A DNA stretch of 14,001 nt from the NCBI GenBank assembly GCA_027001105.1, contig JALTMZ010000120.1, forward strand, positions 2,806 through 16,806, written 5' to 3'. A model generated the notes under the pieces. The model saw only the letters and a list, made by a program, of their open reading frames with translations, was not told where the DNA came from and ran no database searches. Below are positions 5,949 through 12,543 of this stretch, piece by piece (the stretch's first letter is position 1; each line of letters starts with the position of its first letter). Both the position numbers and the translations under genes were made by a program. Source of the DNA: Thermococcus sp. Its GTDB lineage: Archaea; Methanobacteriota_B; Thermococci; Thermococcales; Thermococcaceae.

Positions 5949-6920
5949 GTGAAACCCAACATGCCTGAAGAGATTGCGAGATTATTTAAAAAGCAGCATT
6001 ACGCTCTTGTTGGCAGACACAGCGGGGTCAAACTGTGTCATTGGCTAAAGGAGAGTATAAAGCACAATAGGGTTTGTTACAAGCAGAAGTTTTATGGTAT
6101 TCACTCTCACCGCTGCCTGCAGATGACGCCGGTTTTGGCATGGTGCACTCACAATTGTGTATTCTGTTGGCGCCCAATGGAAGGCTTTTTGGGAACAGAG
6201 TTGCCGCAGCCTTGGGATGATCCAGCGTTCATTGTTGAGGAGAGCATAAAAGCGCAGAGAAAGCTGTTAAGTGGATTTGGTGGGATAAAGGACAGGATAA
6301 ATGTCAAAAAGTATGAAGAGGCTCAAGAGCCTAAACATGCTGCCATTAGCTTATCTGGGGAGCCAACACTGTATCCAAATATCGAGGACTTGGTTGAGGA
6401 ATTTCATAAGAGAGGATTTACAACGTTCATTGTGACAAATGGAACTGTCCCTGAAGCAATAGAGCAGATGAAAAAGGAAGGAAAACTGCCAACACAGCTC
6501 TATGTCTCTTTAACCGCCCCAGATATTGAGACATACAACAGAGTAAATATTCCAATGATTCCGGATGGATGGGAGAGAATACTCAGAACCCTTGAATTAA
6601 TGCGAGACCTGCCTACAAGAACCGTAATAAGGCTGACCCTTGTCAAAGGTGAAAACATGCACAACCCAAAGGGTTATGCAGAGCTAATCATGAAAGCCAA
6701 ACCAATGTTCGTTGAAGCCAAGGCGTACATGTTTGTGGGGTTTTCAAGAAACCGCTTGACGATAAACAACATGCCTAAACACGAAGAAATAAAAGCCTTT
6801 GCTGAAGAGCTTGTAAAATACCTGCCGGGCTATCACATTGAGGACGAATACCAGCCAAGCAGGGTAGTGCTAATAATGAGGGACGACATAAGCAAAGAAG
6901 AGCGCTTCATAAAACATTAG
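5949..6920 (+). CDS. taw1: 4-demethylwyosine synthase, radical SAM (TYW1/Taw1)
   Basis: Taw1 condenses N1-methylguanosine at position 37 of tRNA-Phe with pyruvate-derived carbons to form the tricyclic 4-demethylwyosine. The radical SAM cluster motif is CTHNCVFC, and three further cysteines upstream (in KLCHW, RVCYK and HRCLQ) form the second cluster. Numbered from ATG 5874 these are C91, C95, C98 and C55, C68, C81; their spacing equals the C62/66/69 and C26/39/52 I recall for Pyrococcus abyssi. SLSGEPTLYP is the SAM-binding GEP-like motif. The archaeal protein lacks the flavodoxin domain of the eukaryotic one, as here. The frame is open from ATG 5874, but GTG 5949 has a better Shine-Dalgarno and promoter spacing; ATG 5961 is a third option. 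Confidence 0.94.
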   Translation: MKPNMPEEIARLFKKQHYALVGRHSGVKLCHWLKESIKHNRVCYKQKFYGIHSHRCLQMTPVLAWCTHNCVFCWRPMEGFLGTELPQPWDDPAFIVEESIKAQRKLLSGFGGIKDRINVKKYEEAQEPKHAAISLSGEPTLYPNIEDLVEEFHKRGFTTFIVTNGTVPEAIEQMKKEGKLPTQLYVSLTAPDIETYNRVNIPMIPDGWERILRTLELMRDLPTRTVIRLTLVKGENMHNPKGYAELIMKAKPMFVEAKAYMFVGFSRNRLTINNMPKHEEIKAFAEELVKYLPGYHIEDEYQPSRVVLIMRDDISKEERFIKH

Positions 6921-6961
6921 CCCTGCTGAGTAAACTTTATTTGTTCTTAACCTTATTTTTG

Positions 6962-6977
6962 GAAAAAGCTTATTTAT
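6962..6977 (+). promoter_or_regulatory. BRE/TATA promoter of the toroid-CetZ operon
   Basis: GAAAAAGCTTATTTAT is a strong Thermococcales-like BRE/TATA pair. The predicted start near 6998 lies just before GGGGTG (7001-7006), the ribosome binding site of the secreted protein. T-rich sequence just upstream could end the taw1 transcript. Confidence 0.55.
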
Positions 6978-7013
6978 TTTAGGGAGACATTACTATGTTA
7001 GGGGTGCTGGACG

Positions 7014-9269
7014 ATGAAGAAACGTGCATTATCACTTATGTTGGTCATTTTCATTATAACTTCCTACGGACTTGTGGGAGCAAAGCCAATCTTAGACGGT
7101 TCTGTTGAGTTTTTAACAAAAACAAAGAATCTGGCTAATACAACACAAGAGATAAGCTTGGTGTTACTCGCACTAACATCTGCTCAGGGAAAAGTGGATT
7201 ATGATCTCATTGAAAACATAACGTACATTGCCAATCTACTGGTCTCATGGCAGAATCCCGATGGTGGGTGGGGGTATTTCAAAGGTAGTGTGAGTAATGT
7301 TGTTGATACCTCCTATGCGGTTATCGCACTGAGTAAGGTGCTCCATCTTTATGAGAAAGGTACTCCTGAATACTCAAAAATTTTCCACGCGCTGGATGAT
7401 GGCATTTCATTTCTGCTGAATTCTTATTCAGGCAGCGGTTGGGGATATGTTCCTAAGACAGAACCAGAGTTTTATCCAACGGTCATGGCAATTTGGGCTT
7501 TGGGAGAGAATGGCTTTGGGGTGAATCATCCCTATATCAAAAGGTCTCTCAGATACATAGCTAATGTGGAGGAATATGGTATTGATAGGTATAAAGCGTT
7601 GGCTTTGGAGTTGTTGGCTTTTAAGAGCGTGGGAAAAGACGTTGATACAAACCTGGTAGGGGAGATAAAGAGGGCACTTGAATCAGGGAACCTAAGTGTA
7701 AGTGACAGGGCTCTGCTTACCTATGCTCTTGTGGATTATGAAGATGTTAACTTTGATGTCGCTAAGGCGCTCTTAATTTTGGAATCTTTAAAGAAAGGAC
7801 AGTCCACATTCTACTGGAGTGATGAACCAAAACTGTTTTCTCAGGCACATCTGTTTGAAGCTTCCTCCTATGCAGTGCTGAGTTTTGCATTGATAAGTGA
7901 CAAGCTGAGCCAGGGGCTGGAAAACCCCTTTAAAACTTCCTGTGTGGCTTTGAAAAATGCTCAAAATCCTGATGGTGGCTGGAGCTATTATTATGGTTTT
8001 CTATCTAATGAGAAGGCAACATACTATACACTAAAAGCTCTTAAATTATGCTATTTTAGAGATCCGAGCATTGAAAAAGGATTGAAGTGGGTAAGGGTAA
8101 AATACGAAGAAGACAAGTTAATTGCCAAGAAGAACAATGAAATATATTCGCCCTATGTTTATGCCCTTCTGACGCTTCTTGAATTTAACATGCTGAATGA
8201 AACAGAAAAAGAGGAAAACATTAAACTTATAGAAAGCATTCAGCTTGATACAGGAAAGTGGGGGAACTTTTTGGGTCCTCAGCCTTATGATACTGCCCTG
8301 GCAATTAAAGCACTCCTTGCCCTTGGGGTTCCATCGAATAGTACAGAAATTCAAAGAGCAAAGAACTGGCTGCTTTCTATCTCAAAGACCGGATGGGGAA
8401 CTTATGTAGATACTGGATTTTACTCCTACATGCTCCCACCTGAGGTTTCTGTTACACTTGAAGTCCTTGAAGCTTTGGCACCAATTTCAACAAAAGATGA
8501 GCTGGAGCCTCATCTCAAATGGCTCCTTGAGCAGAGAACGGAAGATGGGGGATGGGCAAATATAAAGGAACACTACTTGATTGGAGTATTCCAGTATAAA
8601 GAAAAGCCAACAATTGAGCTCACAATAAGAGCTGCAGAACTATTAGCAGAATTTGGGTATGATTACCGGGAGGATGTCCTGAATTGGCTTATGGATAAAA
8701 AGCATGACGGTCTATGGGGAGATACAATTGTTGATTCTGCATTAGCTACACAATTCCTCTCACAGTTTAAGTTTATACCCAAGATTAACCTCTATGATGT
8801 GATAAGACTAATCCCAGAGCAGAAGTTTTATGTGGTTTACACCGATGATAGGAACTTAACGGCCCAACAAATAAAAGCGTCTATCGACAAACTTTTCGAA
8901 ACCAACACGACTGTTGAAAAGTTCCAAGGATTTGGAGATGCAAACTACATAGTGCTATCGGACTTCGGGGAATTTAACATCAAGGATTATAACCCCTATG
9001 TGAAGCTTGAAGTGAACAACGAAACAATTCACATCAATGGAGAAGAATACAGCATTAAGAATACAGTTATATTGATTCCAGGAAAGACTGAAACGGGCTA
9101 CATACTCTTTGTTTTCTATGAAAAAGGTCTTGATAATGTTGTAGCCAAGATATTTGATTCCGGTTTGGTGAAGTACCTCAAAGGCGATGCATTGGTTGTG
9201 ACATATAAGGACAAGAACCATGATGGGGTTGTTGATTTAGATGAGCTGACTGTGAAGTTCTTGAGGTGA
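7014..9269 (+). CDS. Secreted alpha/alpha-toroid protein (squalene cyclase-like repeats)
   Basis: The 751-residue protein starts with a Sec signal peptide (KKR, then LSLMLVIFIITSYGLVGA, probable cleavage after A23), so it acts outside the membrane. Residues about 30-585 are helical repeats of the prenyltransferase/squalene cyclase toroid type, with QW-like turns at 80-86 (QNPDGGW), 139-145, 318-323 (NPDGGW), 413-417, 458-464, 509-516 and 563-570. The DxDD acid motif of class II cyclases and a complement-type thioester are both absent, so binding or structural use is more likely than terpene cyclisation. Residues 600-751 form a separate beta-rich domain ending in an EF-hand-like loop (D733, N735, D737, D741, E744). 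The Shine-Dalgarno of the next gene spans its stop codon. Ligand unknown. Confidence 0.85.
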   Translation: MKKRALSLMLVIFIITSYGLVGAKPILDGSVEFLTKTKNLANTTQEISLVLLALTSAQGKVDYDLIENITYIANLLVSWQNPDGGWGYFKGSVSNVVDTSYAVIALSKVLHLYEKGTPEYSKIFHALDDGISFLLNSYSGSGWGYVPKTEPEFYPTVMAIWALGENGFGVNHPYIKRSLRYIANVEEYGIDRYKALALELLAFKSVGKDVDTNLVGEIKRALESGNLSVSDRALLTYALVDYEDVNFDVAKALLILESLKKGQSTFYWSDEPKLFSQAHLFEASSYAVLSFALISDKLSQGLENPFKTSCVALKNAQNPDGGWSYYYGFLSNEKATYYTLKALKLCYFRDPSIEKGLKWVRVKYEEDKLIAKKNNEIYSPYVYALLTLLEFNMLNETEKEENIKLIESIQLDTGKWGNFLGPQPYDTALAIKALLALGVPSNSTEIQRAKNWLLSISKTGWGTYVDTGFYSYMLPPEVSVTLEVLEALAPISTKDELEPHLKWLLEQRTEDGGWANIKEHYLIGVFQYKEKPTIELTIRAAELLAEFGYDYREDVLNWLMDKKHDGLWGDTIVDSALATQFLSQFKFIPKINLYDVIRLIPEQKFYVVYTDDRNLTAQQIKASIDKLFETNTTVEKFQGFGDANYIVLSDFGEFNIKDYNPYVKLEVNNETIHINGEEYSIKNTVILIPGKTETGYILFVFYEKGLDNVVAKIFDSGLVKYLKGDALVVTYKDKNHDGVVDLDELTVKFLR

Positions 9270-9271
9270 TT
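9263..9271 (+). promoter_or_regulatory. Shine-Dalgarno spanning the toroid stop codon
   Basis: GAGGTGATT includes the TGA stop (9267-9269) of the secreted protein and lies 5 nt before the GTG start at 9277. It decides the GTG start and implies that ribosomes ending on the first gene reinitiate on the second. Confidence 0.6.
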
Positions 9272-9276
9272 AAATC

Positions 9277-10371
9277 GTGAGGGCTTTAATAATAGGGATT
9301 GGGCAGTGTGGGACCAAGATAGCAGACTTGTTTGCATTAGTTGACTTTGAGGCTATAGCAATAAACACATCGAAAAGTGATCTGGAATACCTGAAACATA
9401 TTCCCCAAGAGCGCAGGATACTCATTGGGGAAAGCCTAACTGGAGGGAAAGGTGTAAATGCGAATCCAGTATTGGGCAGGGAAGCCATGAAGCGGGACTT
9501 ATCTTTGGTCATGAGAAAGATGAATTCAGTAATCGGATATGAGGATGTTGACATATTCTTCTTAACATTTGGCTTTGGAGGAGGCACCGGAGCAGGAGGG
9601 ACACCAGTTTTAGCTGAAGCTCTCAAGGAGGAATACCCAGACTCTCTTGTTGTGGCTATAGGTGCATTGCCTCTGAAAGAAGAGGGGATAAGACCAACTA
9701 TAAATGCAGCAATAACAATTGACAAGCTCTCAAAGTTTGCCGATTCAATAATTGCAATAGACAACAATAAGCTAAAAGAAACGGGAATGGATATAAGTAG
9801 GGCATATGAAAAGATAAACTATACAATAGTCGAGCGCATCGCCTCACTTTTGGCTTTAATTGATGTTCCTGGTGAGCAGACACTGGATGCCAGTGATTTG
9901 AAATTTGTACTTAAAGCCTTTGGTAGCTTTGCTACAGTTGGCTATGCAAAAGCAGAAGCGAATAAAGTCAAAAATCTCTCCCGTTTAATCCTTAAATCTT
10001 TTGAGAATGAGGGCCTTTACCTTGATGCAAACATAGAGTCCGCTCTATATGGATTGGTAGCAATTCATGGGCCACCAGAACTTTTGAAAGCAAATGAGAT
10101 ATTCGAGGCATTGGATTATCTCGCCCAGAAAATTAAAGGAAAGCAGATATTCAGAGGATTTTATCCTGATCCAAGAGAAAGGGAGGTTGAGGTAGTAACC
10201 CTTCTTAGCGGCATATATGAAAGTAGGAGCATAGAGAATATTATTTTGACAGCTAAGCGTTATGCTCAGTCTTTTATTAAGGCAAAAGAAGAAGCAGAAG
10301 TGAGGAAAAGAGAGCTCTTATCTGGTTTACCAGATTTTGATGACCTTTATCCTGGTGAGATAAATGAGTAA
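9277..10371 (+). CDS. Tubulin/FtsZ-superfamily GTPase, CetZ-like
   Basis: The 364-residue protein has the GTP-binding loops of the superfamily: T1 GIGQCGTKIA (7-16), a T3-like GESLTGGKGVNAN (51-63), the tubulin signature GGGTGAGG (101-108) and a T7-like segment QTLDASDLKF (201-210). The two T7 acids needed for GTP hydrolysis in the next subunit appear kept (D204, D207), while the usual FtsZ asparagine is T202. The N-terminus and T7 region resemble CetZ more than FtsZ1 or FtsZ2. There is no obvious FtsZ C-terminal tail; the chain ends in a charged helix and an acidic stretch (DFDDLYPGEINE). CetZ proteins control cell shape in haloarchaea; the role in Thermococcales is not settled. Start GTG is fixed by GAGGTGATT. 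It overlaps the next gene by 8 nt. Confidence 0.9.
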   Translation: MRALIIGIGQCGTKIADLFALVDFEAIAINTSKSDLEYLKHIPQERRILIGESLTGGKGVNANPVLGREAMKRDLSLVMRKMNSVIGYEDVDIFFLTFGFGGGTGAGGTPVLAEALKEEYPDSLVVAIGALPLKEEGIRPTINAAITIDKLSKFADSIIAIDNNKLKETGMDISRAYEKINYTIVERIASLLALIDVPGEQTLDASDLKFVLKAFGSFATVGYAKAEANKVKNLSRLILKSFENEGLYLDANIESALYGLVAIHGPPELLKANEIFEALDYLAQKIKGKQIFRGFYPDPREREVEVVTLLSGIYESRSIENIILTAKRYAQSFIKAKEEAEVRKRELLSGLPDFDDLYPGEINE

Positions 10372-10996
10372 TGTGATAAGAGATTCAGTTGAGGTCGCAC
10401 TTGAACTTAATGAAAGGGAAGTTTACTCCCACATAGCCCACGAAAGTGCCGAGGATATAATCAGGATAATATCATCTCTTGATGCAGAGAGGGCTAAAAA
10501 CAGAGGTGAGGTCATCTATTATCAAGATGATTGGGACGACTTAATTAGGCAGAGAATACAAAAAGGAAAGCGCCACACAGCTTTTGATTTCTACAATCCA
10601 GCTTTGTTAAATATTTGGGAAGTTAAGGTAAAATATCTGAAAAAAGTCAAAAACTATGTAAGATTAGCAATGTTGGGCATATTGGTGTTTCTGGCAGCAA
10701 CAATAGTTTTGTCTTTCTTTTTTGACACTCCATGGTTTTTAGTTGGGGTTAGTGCTCTTCCGCTGTTAATATTCTTCCATTCATATAGGAAAGAAAAACT
10801 TGACTTTACATATTATCAACTTACGCAGTTCTTCATAGATGAGCTTAGAGAGCTCGTTCTTAAACATCAGTTAGACAGCACAAGGTACAAGTTTAAAATA
10901 TTCAGCTATGATTATTTTGGAATCTTGACAAGGAAAATAGGTTCAAGTATCTTTGCAATAGTCAAAACTGGGGAGAATATGACCAATACTGAATGA
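10364..10996 (+). CDS. Membrane protein with two helices, partner candidate of CetZ
   Basis: I do not recognise the family. The 210-residue protein has a charged N-terminal region of about 99 residues, two closely spaced transmembrane helices (about 100-120 and 123-140, forming a hairpin) and a charged C-terminal region of about 70 residues. By the positive-inside pattern (KKVKNYVR before, YRKEK after) both ends should be cytoplasmic. It starts inside the end of the CetZ-like gene (8-nt overlap), with GGTGA at 10354-10358, so the two are translationally coupled. A membrane hairpin made with a cytoskeletal GTPase suggests a membrane anchor or effector of the filament; this is inference from gene order only. 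A separate promoter follows it, so it ends the transcription unit. Confidence 0.8.
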   Translation: MSNVIRDSVEVALELNEREVYSHIAHESAEDIIRIISSLDAERAKNRGEVIYYQDDWDDLIRQRIQKGKRHTAFDFYNPALLNIWEVKVKYLKKVKNYVRLAMLGILVFLAATIVLSFFFDTPWFLVGVSALPLLIFFHSYRKEKLDFTYYQLTQFFIDELRELVLKHQLDSTRYKFKIFSYDYFGILTRKIGSSIFAIVKTGENMTNTE

Positions 10997-11010
10997 AAAT
11001 TGTTAAATAC
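10995..11010 (+). promoter_or_regulatory. Promoter of the pilin-like operon
   Basis: GAAAATTGTTAAATAC begins at the stop codon region of the membrane protein gene and reads as BRE plus TATA. The predicted start is near 11032, beside AGGAGTGGG (11034-11042). A short inverted repeat (11014-11026) lies between TATA and start. Confidence 0.5.
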
Positions 11011-11013
11011 TGC

Positions 11014-11026
11014 TTTAGAACCTAAA
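11014..11026. repeat. Short inverted repeat TTTAG-AAC-CTAAA
   Basis: Five-base perfect arms (11014-11018 and 11022-11026) flank a 3-base spacer and sit between the TATA element and the expected transcription start of the pilin-like operon, where an archaeal repressor could block polymerase. Arms this short occur by chance in AT-rich DNA. Confidence 0.25.
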
Positions 11027-11046
11027 TAATAGTAGGAGTGGGAAAT

Positions 11047-11658
11047 ATGAAGAAGGCGCAGATTTCATTGGAGTTCATGTTGATATTTGGTATACTGCTT
11101 ATCCTGCTGGCGTATTCCATTAATAATATAACTTTCAGTCAGAAATCACAGTCAAATGAATTACTTCGTGTTCAGGTTAGCTTAGAGGCTAAAAGCCTCG
11201 CAAATTCAATTTCAAACACAATTTCTCAAGTTTATGCTCAGGGGCCAGGCTCCAAGGCAACCTCTTACATCGCTCTAAGATACCTCAGGGATGAAAATTA
11301 CCTGAAAAAATCATTTAACCTAAGTGGAAATCCGGAGATATTTATAACGTATCTCAACGGAACTTATGTTGGGATAATTGATACGGTTAATAATAGCCTT
11401 GTAACGACCGGGGTTGGAAAAAACACTTTCTGGAGCCAGTCATTATATAGGACTGATCTTATGGGGAGTGCAGGCTTTACTCCGAGTGGAACTGCTATCT
11501 ATAATGGAAACACAGTTAATGGCATTTTAATTGCAGATCCAGCTCAGCTTCCAACGACTCTTGTAATTATTGTTGAGTGGATTCCAGGGAATGGAAACAC
11601 TTGGGTGCTTGATATAACAGCCGGTGAGCTTAGAATAAACATAGATCCTGGTGGATGA
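11047..11658 (+). CDS. Pilin-like protein with class III signal peptide (1)
   Basis: The N-terminus MKKAQISLEFMLIFGILLIL is a textbook archaeal class III signal: short basic region, cleavage expected after A4, then Q+1, S+3 and E+5, and a hydrophobic helix that in pilins packs in the filament core. Prepilin peptidase should process it, and the mature 199 residues should be exposed at the surface. The C-terminal part is beta-rich with N-glycosylation sequons (NIT, NLS, NGT, NNS). A GTG at 11038 is in frame, but it sits in the Shine-Dalgarno AGGAGTGGG, so ATG 11047 is chosen. First gene of a five-gene run. Whether it is a structural or minor pilin cannot be told. Confidence 0.82.
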   Translation: MKKAQISLEFMLIFGILLILLAYSINNITFSQKSQSNELLRVQVSLEAKSLANSISNTISQVYAQGPGSKATSYIALRYLRDENYLKKSFNLSGNPEIFITYLNGTYVGIIDTVNNSLVTTGVGKNTFWSQSLYRTDLMGSAGFTPSGTAIYNGNTVNGILIADPAQLPTTLVIIVEWIPGNGNTWVLDITAGELRINIDPGG

Positions 11659-11660
11659 AA

Positions 11661-12092
11661 ATGAAAAGAGGCCAGCTGAGTCTTGACCTCCTCTTTGCAG
11701 TCTTGCTGATAATAGTAACTTTGACAAACATTACATATCTTGCTACCAGTGAAATCAGCCATGCTGAAAGCTTTGATACCTTCACAAAGGTTAGGCTATT
11801 CTCCTCTACGTTAGTAGATCATAGTGCAAAGGTTTATGCGATCGGAGAGGGTTATAAGGTGAGGGAAGTTGCTCCAGATTTAAATGGCGGGACAATTAGG
11901 GTTGTTTTTGATGGTGCAACAAATAAAATAATAGTAAACGCAACTGTTAATGGAAGGAGTTTCTGGATTGTTAAAAATTCTACAGTGCCGTTGTCAACTT
12001 CCAGTGTGAACTTAACCAGCAGTGAAGAATTCTGGATTACTGCTTATTACAACACAACTGAAGGGATGCTCTATGTTAAGGTCGAAAAATAA
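11661..12092 (+). CDS. Pilin-like protein with class III signal peptide (2)
   Basis: The 143-residue product starts MKRGQLSLDLLFAVLLIIVT. Cleavage is expected after G4, giving Q+1, S+3 and D+5; aspartate replaces the usual glutamate. One hydrophobic helix is followed by a small beta-rich domain with sequons (NIT, NAT, NST, NLT, NTT). An ATG at 11655 (overlapping the previous stop) is in frame, but GGTGG at 11650-11654 touches it directly. Spacing is correct for ATG 11661, which also gives the usual short basic leader. The small size fits a minor pilin. Specific function unknown. Confidence 0.78.
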   Translation: MKRGQLSLDLLFAVLLIIVTLTNITYLATSEISHAESFDTFTKVRLFSSTLVDHSAKVYAIGEGYKVREVAPDLNGGTIRVVFDGATNKIIVNATVNGRSFWIVKNSTVPLSTSSVNLTSSEEFWITAYYNTTEGMLYVKVEK

Positions 12093-12543
12093 AGCTCAAA
12101 CTGCCCTTGAGATGATGTTTATTGCGAGTATAATACTGATTGGAATTGCATTAGTTATTCCATCTTATTTTGAGGAGAATAAGGATATGACAATTGTTTC
12201 TTACGTTAGAGCTTCAGCTTCTCGTGCGTGTGATTATTTAAATATGGGCGTGTTAACAGATGATCCGAGATACTCACCTTTGAATTCTGCTCTTGAAACA
12301 TTGAATGGGCTTAATCCAAATTTAAGAGTTCTTAGGATTGAAACTTCACAAATCAATGGTACTATAACGATTACCGTTGTCTTAACGACCCCCTACTCTG
12401 CTATAAATAATGAGACCTTGGCATCCGCAGTTGAGAACTTTATAGTGAGAGATTTAAATATGACAACAAACCTAATTCTCTCAAATGGGACATTGTTTTA
12501 TGGTGATACTGCAGTGAATATTGCTGTGAGGGTAGAGGGATGA
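12073..12543 (+). CDS. Pilin-like protein with class III signal peptide (3)
   Basis: From ATG 12073 the 156-residue product starts MLRSKNKAQTALEMMFIASI. Cleavage is expected after A8, with Q+1 and E+5 kept and S+3 replaced by A. One hydrophobic helix ends at about residue 30, followed by a mixed alpha/beta domain with sequons (NGT, NET, NMT). The frame is open to an earlier ATG at 12022, but that would add 17 residues before the signal and spoil the short basic leader. The start lies within the end of the preceding gene (20-nt overlap). Its end overlaps the next start by 4 nt. Confidence 0.78.
   Translation: MLRSKNKAQTALEMMFIASIILIGIALVIPSYFEENKDMTIVSYVRASASRACDYLNMGVLTDDPRYSPLNSALETLNGLNPNLRVLRIETSQINGTITITVVLTTPYSAINNETLASAVENFIVRDLNMTTNLILSNGTLFYGDTAVNIAVRVEG

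Noticed and set aside
7014..9269. Terpene or squalene cyclase enzyme
   Set aside because: Signal peptide, no DxDD acid motif and an extra C-terminal domain argue against cyclase activity despite the QW-like repeats.
9270..9767. Minus-strand frame of 165 codons opposite the CetZ-like gene
   Set aside because: The complementary strand encodes the conserved GTP-binding region; the antisense peptide has low-complexity Ser/Pro runs with no recognisable domain.
12022..12072. N-terminal extension of the third pilin-like protein
   Set aside because: It would place 17 residues before the signal peptide and overlaps deeply with the preceding gene.
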